Shown here one piece after another: positions 8,052 to 14,723 of a stretch of 26,573 bases of DNA. The stretch is from positions 1-26,573 of the forward strand of contig DASQSZ010000469.1 of assembly GCA_035642125.1 (NCBI GenBank), in the 5' to 3' direction. A program made the translations under genes and the position numbers. Under the pieces are notes generated by a model. It had not been told where the DNA came from, searched no databases, and worked only from the letters and a program-made list of their open reading frames with translations. Source of the DNA: CALAED01 sp937891035. Its GTDB lineage: Bacteria > Actinomycetota > Actinomycetes > Streptosporangiales > Streptosporangiaceae. How positions within the stretch are numbered: the stretch's first letter is position 1; every line of letters starts with the position of its first letter.

Positions 8052-9704
8052 GTGACGGTGGATGGAACCATTTCCAGGACCGTAAGAGAAGCGACCCTGG
8101 AGCTATTTCGAGACCTGGGCATGACGACAATCTTCAGCAATCCGAGTCATACGGAGATGAAGCTGTTCGAGTCGTGGCCCGATGACATGCGGTTCGTGAT
8201 GGGCCTGCAGGAGGCCGCGGTCGTGAGCATGGCCGACGGCTACGCGCAGGGCACCGGCCGGCCGGCGCTTGTGATCATTAACGGCGGCCCCGGCCTGGGC
8301 AACGCCATGGGCTCGGTCTACACGGCCGCGTCCGCCCACACGCCGATGGTGATTTTGGGCGGCCAGCAGGCGAGGAAGATGCTGCTCGGCGAGCCCTTCC
8401 TGAACGCCCGCGAGGCCACCAGCCTGCCCCACCCGTACATCAAGTGGAGTGGCGAGCCGGCCCGCCCGCAGGACGTGCCGGCGGTGCTCGCCAAGGCTTA
8501 TCACATCGCCGCCCAGCCGCCGCAGGGCCCGGTGTTCGTGGCCGTCCCCGAAGACGACTGGGTGCGCCCGGCGAGCCCCACGCCGCTGCCCTCCCGGACC
8601 GTCGAGACCGCGGTCATTCCCGATCCCGCGGTGCTCGCCCGGCTCGCCGACGTACTGAACGCGGCCGAACGTCCCGGCCTGGTCGCCGGCCCCACGGTGG
8701 ACGCCCAAGGAGCGCGCCAAGATCTGATCCGGCTCGCCGAGCGCCTCAACGCCCGGGTCTGGGGAAGCCCGGTATGGCCGCGCAGCAGCTTCCCGGAGAA
8801 CCACCCGCTGTTCGGCGGCGTCTTGCCGCCGATCCCGGAGATGGTCGCCCAGCGCCTCGCCGAGCACGACGTGGTCGTGGTCTTCGGCAGCCCGATGTTC
8901 ACCTTGTTCACGACGGCGGACCTGTTCTCCATGGCACCGGCCGGCGCGGACCTGAGCGACCAGCCGGCGATGCCGGAGGGCACCGACTTCTACCACGTCA
9001 CCGACAACCCGGAGGCGGCGGCATGGTCGATGGCCGGCTCCAGCTTCGTGTGCCCGCCGGGTCCGGCCGTCCAACAGCTTGTCCCGCTGGTGCGTGAGCG
9101 TGAGCGGACCCCGCTCCCGCCGGTCAGAGAGCCGATCCCCATCCCGTCCCCGTCGGAGCCGCTCACCCAGGCGTACCTGTTCCACCTGCTCTCCCAGGAG
9201 CTCCCCGAGGACGCCGCGCTCTTCGAGGAACTGCCCATCGCCCGCGCCGACTTCCACGAGCAGATTCCGCTGGGCCCGGACAACGGCTACTTCGCCACCG
9301 CGAGCGGTGCCCTCGGTTTCCCGTTCGCCGGCGCGGTAGGGTACGCCATCGCCCGGCCCGACCGGCGGGCGGTGGCGGTGATGGGCGAGGGCTCGGCGCA
9401 GTACACCCTGCACGCCCTGTGGACCGCCGCGCAGCAGCAGGCTCCCGTGACGTTCGTCATCCCCAACAACTCCGGCTACCTGTCCCTCAAGTACTACCTC
9501 GGCGAGGAGAGCCAGCAGGCCTGGCAGGTCGGCTGGGACCTCAGCGGGGTGGACATGGCGGCCCTCGCCCGCGGTTTCGGCTGCCCGGCCGAGCGGGTCG
9601 AGTCACCCGACCAGTTGCAGGAGGCCCTCAAGTCCGCGCTGAACGCGGACGGCCCGATGCTGCTCGACGTCGTCGTCCAGGACCCGGGTCTGTTCCGGCT
9701 CTGA
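8052..9704 (+). CDS. ThDP-dependent enzyme, benzoylformate decarboxylase family, altered active site
   Basis: A 550-aa three-domain thiamine-diphosphate enzyme: PYR domain about 1-175, central domain about 185-345, PP domain about 370-545. It matches benzoylformate decarboxylase (BFD) over its length ('LQEAAVVSMADGYAQ', 'GNAMG', 'QGPVFVAVPEDDW', 'ALWTAAQ'). The ThDP-activating Glu54 is present. Compared from memory with Pseudomonas BFD, Ser26 aligns with His33, His70 with Asn77, and His281 with Phe. The metal motif GDG is GEG (Glu446), with the downstream NN kept. It may therefore be a different decarboxylase or a carboligase. I take the GTG at 8052 because AGGAG is eight bases upstream; frames also open at 8004, 8043 and 8046. 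A hairpin follows the stop. Confidence 0.9.
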   Translation: MTVDGTISRTVREATLELFRDLGMTTIFSNPSHTEMKLFESWPDDMRFVMGLQEAAVVSMADGYAQGTGRPALVIINGGPGLGNAMGSVYTAASAHTPMVILGGQQARKMLLGEPFLNAREATSLPHPYIKWSGEPARPQDVPAVLAKAYHIAAQPPQGPVFVAVPEDDWVRPASPTPLPSRTVETAVIPDPAVLARLADVLNAAERPGLVAGPTVDAQGARQDLIRLAERLNARVWGSPVWPRSSFPENHPLFGGVLPPIPEMVAQRLAEHDVVVVFGSPMFTLFTTADLFSMAPAGADLSDQPAMPEGTDFYHVTDNPEAAAWSMAGSSFVCPPGPAVQQLVPLVRERERTPLPPVREPIPIPSPSEPLTQAYLFHLLSQELPEDAALFEELPIARADFHEQIPLGPDNGYFATASGALGFPFAGAVGYAIARPDRRAVAVMGEGSAQYTLHALWTAAQQQAPVTFVIPNNSGYLSLKYYLGEESQQAWQVGWDLSGVDMAALARGFGCPAERVESPDQLQEALKSALNADGPMLLDVVVQDPGLFRL

Positions 9705-9719
9705 CGCCGCCCTTCGGCA

Positions 9720-9747
9720 GGGGCGCCACCGCACCTGGTGGCGCCCC
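9720..9747. terminator. Bidirectional terminator after the ThDP gene
   Basis: GGGGCGCCACC (9720-9730) and GGTGGCGCCCC (9737-9747) form a perfect 11-bp stem with a 6-nt loop. It lies 16 nt after the plus-strand ThDP stop and 43 nt from the minus-strand LLM stop, so it can end both transcripts. Confidence 0.85.
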
Positions 9748-9789
9748 GACCCGTGGGTACGGGGGTGCGCCTATCCGCTGCCGCCCTGA

Positions 9790-10650
9790 TCAAAAGACGG
9801 CTTCGGAGAGCAGTTCGACCTGCCCGGGGTCCGGGCTGCAGGGGAAGAGGAGCAACTCGTGGCAGCCCGCCCGCTCGTAGGCGGCGATCGTGTCGCGGAT
9901 CATCGTGACGTCGGTGAGCGCGGACGCGGCCAAGCGAGCGGCGGCCGCGCCCTCAATGGCGTAGTGGTCTGACAGGAACGCCTCCGCGTCCTCGCGAGCC
10001 CGCGGCCCCAGGCAGAAGTAGGGCAAGGCCATCAACCGCGGCTCACCGTCCCGGCCATGGCATGCCCAGGCTCGCCGGACGCCGTCCGCGCCCTGCTGGA
10101 ACGTCTCGACCCCGCGGCTTCCCGCGATCCAGCCCGCGCCCCAGGTCGCCACGCGTTCGTAGGCCCGCTCGCTCCCGCCGCCGAAGACGATCTGAGAGCG
10201 CCGCACGCCCGCGTCCGGGCCGATCGCCCCGGCAAAGCCGCGCGGCTCACCGGACCAGACGCGCGTCATCTCCTCCAACATCGCGTCGAACCGCCGGCCC
10301 CGCTCGCCGAACGCGACGCCGGAGGCCGCATAGTCATCGCGGTATCCGCCGACCGCCATGCCCAGCACCAGACGGCCACCGGACAGGTGGTTCACGGTCG
10401 CCGTCTGCTTGGCCAGCAGCGCCGCGTTGCCGCGGAAGGGCACCAGAAGTATGGAGGTCATCAGCCGGATCCGCCGGGTGACCGCCGCCGCCGCGCCGAG
10501 GGTCACCAGCGGCTCGGTATTGCCGTAGACGAGGCGGTCGATCACGCCGAGCGTCGAAAAGCCGCGCTCTTCCGCCGCCATGGCCCATTCGATGATCTCC
10601 CGGCCACTGGTGCCCGGGATGGTGGAGGGGAGTCCGATGCCGATGTCCAT
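9790..10650 (-). CDS. LLM-class (luciferase-like) F420-dependent oxidoreductase
   Basis: A 286-aa TIM-barrel protein of the luciferase-like monooxygenase superfamily. It begins 'MDIGIGLPSTIPGTSG' and carries 'LMTSILLVPFRGNAALLAKQ' and 'LSGGRLVLGMAVGGYRDDY', the usual core of short actinobacterial members. These are commonly F420-dependent reductases or dehydrogenases, less often FMNH2 monooxygenases; substrate unknown. The start is not certain: ATG 10650 has GGGAGG directly abutting it, while an in-frame TTG at 10659 is the other choice. It is separated from the upstream minus-strand operon by about 200 nt that include a stem-loop, so it may be transcribed separately or by read-through. Confidence 0.88.
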   Translation of the reverse strand: MDIGIGLPSTIPGTSGREIIEWAMAAEERGFSTLGVIDRLVYGNTEPLVTLGAAAAVTRRIRLMTSILLVPFRGNAALLAKQTATVNHLSGGRLVLGMAVGGYRDDYAASGVAFGERGRRFDAMLEEMTRVWSGEPRGFAGAIGPDAGVRRSQIVFGGGSERAYERVATWGAGWIAGSRGVETFQQGADGVRRAWACHGRDGEPRLMALPYFCLGPRAREDAEAFLSDHYAIEGAAAARLAASALTDVTMIRDTIAAYERAGCHELLLFPCSPDPGQVELLSEAVF

Positions 10651-10759
10651 ACCTCCCAAGCCTTCATTCCGTCCCAGCCGGCGATCAAGTTGCGATCAAG
10701 CACCGCTTGAGGGCGCGTCCCGTTCGGCGGACCGGGGTGTGCCACCCGGAGCGAAAGCC

Positions 10760-10801
10760 GGCGGCCCGGGGCGCGTCTTGCTGGTGCGTTCCCGGGCCGC
10801 C
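10760..10801 (-). terminator. Stem-loop at the end of the four-gene operon
   Basis: GGCGGCCCGGG (10760-10770) and CCCGGGCCGCC (10791-10801) are perfect complements over 11 bp with a 20-nt loop. On the minus strand it lies about 50 nt beyond the PhzA/B-like stop codon and before the LLM gene, so it likely ends or attenuates the operon transcript. Confidence 0.6.
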
Positions 10802-10852
10802 TCGGCGGGGGTTGCGGATATTGACGTGGATGGTGGCGGGTGCCGGACCCGG

Positions 10853-11314
10853 CTAGTCGTTCGGCGTCAGATAGGTGACCTCAGCGAGCTTGAAGTCGAC
10901 GCCGGCGACGATCGGATCGAAATACTCCCGGTACTCGCGGATCTTGCCGGTGTCGTCGAACTTGAAGATGCCGACGAACGTGTTCCGGTATTTCCGGCCG
11001 CTCCGCAATACGCTGTCGGACTCGAAGCGGACGATGACGGCGTCGCGATCCGTCCATAGTTCCTGGATCGGGAAGCTCAGCGTGTCGAACAGTCCCGGGG
11101 TGTTCTTCCAGCGGTCGTAGATGGCGGTCTTGCCCGCGAGCCGTCGCGGGAACATCTCCGTCCCGAACGGATAGAACTGTTCGGCGTCCTCCGCCCACAG
11201 TTCGATCCAGGAATCGATGTCCTTCTCCTCAAGGAGGCGAAGGAAGGAGCGCACCGTCGAAACATTGCGACGACGAGCCGAGCTGAGGTGGGTGTGGTCC
11301 TCGGTCGTTGTCAT
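10853..11314 (-). CDS. SnoaL-like / PhzA-PhzB-like NTF2-fold protein
   Basis: A 153-aa cone-shaped alpha+beta-barrel protein of the NTF2/SnoaL superfamily. An N-terminal helix pair with 'STVRSFLRLLEEKDIDSWI' is followed by 'LWAEDAEQFYPFG' and the C-terminal strands ending 'KIREYREYFDPIV', which is the ending seen in PhzA/PhzB. Such proteins bind small aromatic or polyketide intermediates as cyclases, isomerases or condensation aids. GAAGGAG eight bases before the ATG fixes the start, which is 26 nt after the stop of the EthD gene. It is the last member of the four-gene unit. Which reaction it assists is unknown, and several SnoaL members are non-enzymatic binders. Confidence 0.85.
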   Translation of the reverse strand: MTTTEDHTHLSSARRRNVSTVRSFLRLLEEKDIDSWIELWAEDAEQFYPFGTEMFPRRLAGKTAIYDRWKNTPGLFDTLSFPIQELWTDRDAVIVRFESDSVLRSGRKYRNTFVGIFKFDDTGKIREYREYFDPIVAGVDFKLAEVTYLTPND

Positions 11315-11340
11315 CGGTGCGCTCCTTCGCGTCGGTATGG

Positions 11341-12036
11341 TCATCGGGGTTCGGGGCCGATGATCCAGTGCTCGCGCGTCACCATCTCGTGGATGTAGCG
11401 CGGCTCGACGAACGTCTGCAGATCCTCGTTGACCTGCTTGAACTCCGGTGACTCCACCGCCGCCGACAGGGCGTCGACGTCGTCGAACCACAGCTGGTAG
11501 GCGGCGTCAAGCACCGCTTCGCCGATGCCGTAGTAGCCGTCCCGGGTGTGGCACTGCAGGTAGCGGCGCAGGCCGGGCACCTTCTGGACCAGATTGGCGT
11601 GCTCGCCCAGGCTGCGCGCCCGGAAGTCGGCCAAAGGCAGGCCCTCCCGCCGCTTCACCAGCATGATCGCCTTGACCCAGTTCGTCTCTTTGGTCAGCGG
11701 TGGGCCGGGCAGCACCTCGTGCGCGTCCGTGTCGAGCACCACCGTGCGCCAAAAGGCCGCCCACCTCGGCTCGTCGAGCCGGGCGCCCTCGAGGAACTCC
11801 GGAGTCTGCAGGGAGGCGAGTTGCTCCTCCTCGTTCGCCAGCCAGATCTCCGCGACCCCGCTCCACAGCGGCTCCTTGTCCTCGGGGCCGAACGGGATCC
11901 GCGTGTCGATCATGTACTTGCGGATCTGCGGGATTTTGCTCGCGTACTGGGGAGCGTGTACGTCGAGCCAATAACGCTGGAACTCTTCCTCGCTCATGCC
12001 GGGCTTCGGCGCGGCGAAAATGAGCTGATGAATCAT
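11341..12036 (-). CDS. Tandem EthD-domain protein
   Basis: A 231-aa protein made of two EthD-type ferredoxin-like domains (about 1-108 and 115-228). The first has the canonical helix 'FQRYWLDVHAPQYASKIPQIRKY'-like element (key residues Trp and His in YWLDVHAP). The second keeps the pattern in weaker form ('FRARSLGEHANLVQKVPGLR'). EthD-fold proteins act as dimers, so the fused pair probably forms a barrel within one chain. The family includes decarboxylases and cyclases of polyketide pathways, as well as the ethyl-tert-butyl-ether degradation protein. The start is set by AAGGGGAAG upstream of ATG 12036. It lies 26 nt after the muconolactone-isomerase-like gene. Confidence 0.88.
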   Translation of the reverse strand: MIHQLIFAAPKPGMSEEEFQRYWLDVHAPQYASKIPQIRKYMIDTRIPFGPEDKEPLWSGVAEIWLANEEEQLASLQTPEFLEGARLDEPRWAAFWRTVVLDTDAHEVLPGPPLTKETNWVKAIMLVKRREGLPLADFRARSLGEHANLVQKVPGLRRYLQCHTRDGYYGIGEAVLDAAYQLWFDDVDALSAAVESPEFKQVNEDLQTFVEPRYIHEMVTREHWIIGPEPR

Positions 12037-12062
12037 GTCGCTCTTCCCCTTTATCTGAGAAT

Positions 12063-12371
12063 TCAGACCTTGTAGCGCTTGAGGACGTCCTCGGCGAAAC
12101 CCAGGTAGTCCCGCAGCGGCCAGACTTCTTCGAATTCCAGGTACTCCCGCATGGGCAGCCGGCCGAGCGCGGTACGGTCGAGTTCCTCGGCGTTGGGGGC
12201 GTCGATGATGCCGATCACCCGCTTTTGTGCGGCGACTTTCCACAGGCCGACCGCGAAGCCGGAGTCGAGGGTCTCCTTGGCGTGTTCGGCCTCTTCGGAC
12301 TCGATGTCCCACAGTTCATCGAGCGTGATGCGGCCTTCGTGGTTCCATTTCATCTGGACGTAGAACAGCAT
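12063..12371 (-). CDS. Muconolactone delta-isomerase-like small protein
   Basis: A 102-aa ferredoxin-like protein resembling the muconolactone isomerase (MIase) family: 'MLFYVQMKW' first strand, a long charged helix (LDELWDIESEEAEHAKETL), 'GLWKVAAQKRVIGIIDAPNAEELDR', and the 'LGRLPMREYLEFEEVWPL' end typical of the family. True MIases move a double bond in the beta-ketoadipate pathway, but no other gene of that pathway is nearby, so a related isomerase or cyclase role is more likely. GGAGGAG stands about ten bases before the ATG, and the gene begins 18 nt after the ankyrin fusion ends. Confidence 0.87.
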   Translation of the reverse strand: MLFYVQMKWNHEGRITLDELWDIESEEAEHAKETLDSGFAVGLWKVAAQKRVIGIIDAPNAEELDRTALGRLPMREYLEFEEVWPLRDYLGFAEDVLKRYKV

Positions 12372-12389
12372 CTGGATTCAGCTCCTCCA

Positions 12390-13853
12390 TCAGCCGCGCC
12401 GGGCGCGGATCAGCTCGGTCAGCGAATGTTCTGGCCCGAATACCTCGGCCGCGATGTCTTGGGGGGTCTTGCCGTCGTGGCCGACCAGTTCCAGCGACGC
12501 GCCGGCGTCGATGACCGCGCGAGCGCACTCCTCGTACCCGTGCCACAGCGCGTCGTGCAGCGGCGTGTAGCCATTGGTCGCGCCCTGGAAGTTCAGATCC
12601 ACGCCGGGCCACGCGGCGATCATCTGGGTCAGCTCGACATGCCCGTTGTAGACGGCCTTGTGCAGCGGGACCGCGCCGAAGGTCGGCTCGGTCGCGTTGA
12701 CGTCGGCCCCGGCCTCGAGCAGCAGCCGCGCGATCTCGGTGTGCCCGTCGCGCGCCGCCACCAGCAGCGGCGTGTGGGCGTCGTTGAAGCCGTTCACGAT
12801 GGGGAAGCGCTCGTCGATCTCCACACCCTCGGCGATCAGCCGGCGGACCTCGGCGACGTCGTCGCGGGTGACAGCGGCCATCAGGCGCTGCGACTCGGCC
12901 TTGCGCTCATCGCCGGCCTGCCGGTCCTTGAGGTACCGCTCGGCCAGCAGCAGCCGTTCCTTGCCGATCGTGTTGACGTTGAGCTCGTACTCGAAGTGCT
13001 CCTTGAGCGAGAAGCCGTAGTGCGTGCTCAGGTTCAGCCCGGCGCCCTGGTCCAGCAGGTACTTCGCGAGCTCGGGGTACTTGTACCAAAGCGCGTCCAT
13101 GAGCGGGGTGTGCCCGGTGGTCGGCGCCACCGCGTCAACGAACGCCCCGGCCTCCACAATTGCCTTGACCACGTCCAGGTTGCCGCCTTGGCAGGCCTTG
13201 TGCAGGGCGGTCGCACCGGCATTGGCGTCCCCGGTGAACACGTCCGCGCCGGCGCCCAGCAGCAGCTGGACCATCTCCGGGTCCGCGTTGCCCGCCGCGA
13301 TCATCAGCGGCGTGAGGCCGGTCCCGTCCTCCCTGGCGTCCGGGTGCGCGCCGGCGGCGAGCAGCGTCCGCGCGGCGACCTGATCCCGCTCGCGCGCGGC
13401 CCGAACGAGCCGGGCACCCGCGTCCGACACGCCGCGGATCGCGCGGATGATGGGGGACGGGTCGGTGTAGGACTTCCAGCGAATGATCTTGCCATCGCGC
13501 ACGGTGAGACGCTGGATGAACTCGATCTCGAACGGGATCTCGGTGTCCCGGACGGTGGAATCCTCGTGGATGACGCCGAACGCCTCGTCGCCGTCGACGG
13601 CCAGGCTGACGAGTTCTTCGCTATTTACCTCACAGACCCCGACAAAGACTTTGAAGCTCGCCAGCACCTCATCTCGTCCGTGGTACGTGCCGATCCACGG
13701 CATATCGGTGTTGTAACCGGGGACCGGTATGTAGTTGATGAACTCCACGGCCGGATCGAGAAATTCGAGGGCCGTCGCGATGTCGCCGGTTGTGAGTGCC
13801 TTGAACCAGCCTTCGGCGACGTCGCGCGTCACATTCTCGTTGCTCACGATCAT
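12390..13853 (-). CDS. SnoaL-like domain fused to ankyrin repeats
   Basis: A 487-aa cytosolic protein. Residues 1 to about 135 form an NTF2/SnoaL/limonene-epoxide-hydrolase-like domain ('AEGWFKALTTGDIATALEFL', then 'IEFIQRLTVRDGKIIRWKSY'). From about 145 to 475 it is ankyrin repeats ('TPLMIAAGNADPEMVQLLL', 'TALHKACQGGNLDVVKAIV', 'TPLLVAARDGHTEIARLLL' and others), in two blocks (about 145-275 and 320-465) that match each other. The joining segment is charged and helical. An enzyme or binding pocket is thus tethered to a protein-binding scaffold. It is the first gene of a four-gene unit of small aromatic-intermediate-binding folds. The start is uncertain: TTG 13856, ATG 13853 or GTG 13844-13847, with AAAGG just upstream. 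Confidence 0.9.
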   Translation of the reverse strand: MIVSNENVTRDVAEGWFKALTTGDIATALEFLDPAVEFINYIPVPGYNTDMPWIGTYHGRDEVLASFKVFVGVCEVNSEELVSLAVDGDEAFGVIHEDSTVRDTEIPFEIEFIQRLTVRDGKIIRWKSYTDPSPIIRAIRGVSDAGARLVRAARERDQVAARTLLAAGAHPDAREDGTGLTPLMIAAGNADPEMVQLLLGAGADVFTGDANAGATALHKACQGGNLDVVKAIVEAGAFVDAVAPTTGHTPLMDALWYKYPELAKYLLDQGAGLNLSTHYGFSLKEHFEYELNVNTIGKERLLLAERYLKDRQAGDERKAESQRLMAAVTRDDVAEVRRLIAEGVEIDERFPIVNGFNDAHTPLLVAARDGHTEIARLLLEAGADVNATEPTFGAVPLHKAVYNGHVELTQMIAAWPGVDLNFQGATNGYTPLHDALWHGYEECARAVIDAGASLELVGHDGKTPQDIAAEVFGPEHSLTELIRARRG

Positions 13854-14140
13854 CAACCTTTCTCGACTGCCGCTTTGACAGCCGAAGGCGCCTGCGCATA
13901 AGTGGCTCCAGATTCATTCCCGTGTGCTGGCGGGCACAAGGTTTGACGCGCAGGCACGCCGCACTCCCATGGATTCACCAAGAGACTGCGTGAGGTCGCC
14001 CCGAGCTAATCAACAGCGATTTCGCGGGGCGCGGCACGGCCCGCCGCCCGATCCCGCCGCGACGGCGAGGCGGGTGAGGCGCGGTGGCATCCGGGCGATG
14101 CCGGCGTCGCCGCCGGATTCGTGTCAGGCCCGGCCCGCGG
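13854..14140. other. Gap upstream of the four-gene operon
   Basis: No supported gene. This should hold the promoter of the minus-strand operon, but I see no clear -35/-10 pair. The frames present lack ribosome sites. Confidence 0.35.
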
Positions 14141-14159
14141 TGTCAACGGAGCGTTGACA
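14141..14159. promoter_or_regulatory. 19-bp operator-like palindrome overlapping TTGACA
   Basis: TGTCAACGGAGCGTTGACA is a perfect 7-bp inverted repeat around a 5-bp spacer. Its right arm contains a consensus -35 hexamer TTGACA (14154-14159). This geometry is typical of TetR, MarR or GntR dimer sites. It lies 91 bp upstream of the small ORF at 14251 and 287 bp upstream of the minus-strand operon. No -10 with ideal spacing is evident (CGATAC at 19 bp is the best), and no regulator of those families is in the window. Confidence 0.55.
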
Positions 14160-14250
14160 ACAATTGCATCGGCTCGGCCGATACCCGTCAAGCCGGGCCG
14201 GTCATAGCCTTATAAGTGAACATCGAAAAACGTCTCGGGAAGGAACGGAT

Positions 14251-14394
14251 ATGGACCGGCCGCGCACCATCGGCAGCTCACCGGCCGGCCACACCGGCCA
14301 TTCCGATTTCGTTATCAGGTGGGAAGGTGCCATCGCGATCCACGTGCCAACCGGTACGCCGCGTACCTGCGTGGAGCCGGCGGACCGCCGATGA
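14251..14394 (+). CDS. Small ORF, 47 aa, unknown
   Basis: Not a family I recognise. The evidence is positional: GGAAGG (14238-14243) stands seven bases before the ATG, the third-position G/C is high, an operator-like palindrome with TTGACA lies 91 bp upstream, and a perfect hairpin terminator begins 47 nt after the stop. The peptide is polar to neutral, starting MDRPRTIGSSPAGHTGHSDF, with a short hydrophobic stretch (EGAIAIHV) and one Cys near the C-terminus. It has no signal peptide or membrane helix. It could be a small regulatory or secreted-by-partner peptide, or a chance ORF. Confidence 0.4.
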   Translation: MDRPRTIGSSPAGHTGHSDFVIRWEGAIAIHVPTGTPRTCVEPADRR

Positions 14395-14440
14395 TCGTCA
14401 GGGCCCACCGACTCGCGGCGTCCCCGAACCGGCTGGCCGT

Positions 14441-14472
14441 ACTGCCTGGGTTACAGGGTCCCCCCAGGCAGT
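14441..14472. terminator. Hairpin after the small ORF
   Basis: ACTGCCTGGG (14441-14450) and CCCAGGCAGT (14463-14472) form a perfect 10-bp stem with a 12-nt loop, 47 nt downstream of the 47-codon ORF. It could instead end the minus-strand regulator transcript, whose stop is about 250 nt away. The rest of 14,395-14,723 holds nothing I can support; its frames are arginine- and proline-rich shadows. Confidence 0.6.
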
Positions 14473-14723
14473 CGGCCGGTCGTGGCACGTCGCCGTCGCG
14501 GCACCGGCTCCGGCGGCGCGCCACATCACAACGACTTCGCCGTGGCCAGCCATGGGCCGTCGTGGCCGACTCACGCGGCGGCCCATGGTTCCCACGGGCG
14601 ACCGGCTCCGTTGCCGGCGGAATTCGGGCCGGCGCGGTGTCCACAAACCTGGCCGCGTCGCCGCCGGGCGTCCGCGCTTACCGTCGCCGGCCGCGGACCC
14701 GGTAGACGGTGATGGACACCGCA

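Noticed and set aside
12225..13901. Plus-strand open frame of 558 codons across the operon
   Set aside because: It is antisense to the ankyrin and isomerase-like genes, which have known folds and ribosome sites; its composition reflects the GC-rich complement.
14391..14705. ORF of 104 codons overlapping the small ORF stop by ATGA
   Set aside because: It is very arginine- and proline-rich, its codon bias fades after the first third, and it contains the hairpin proposed as terminator.
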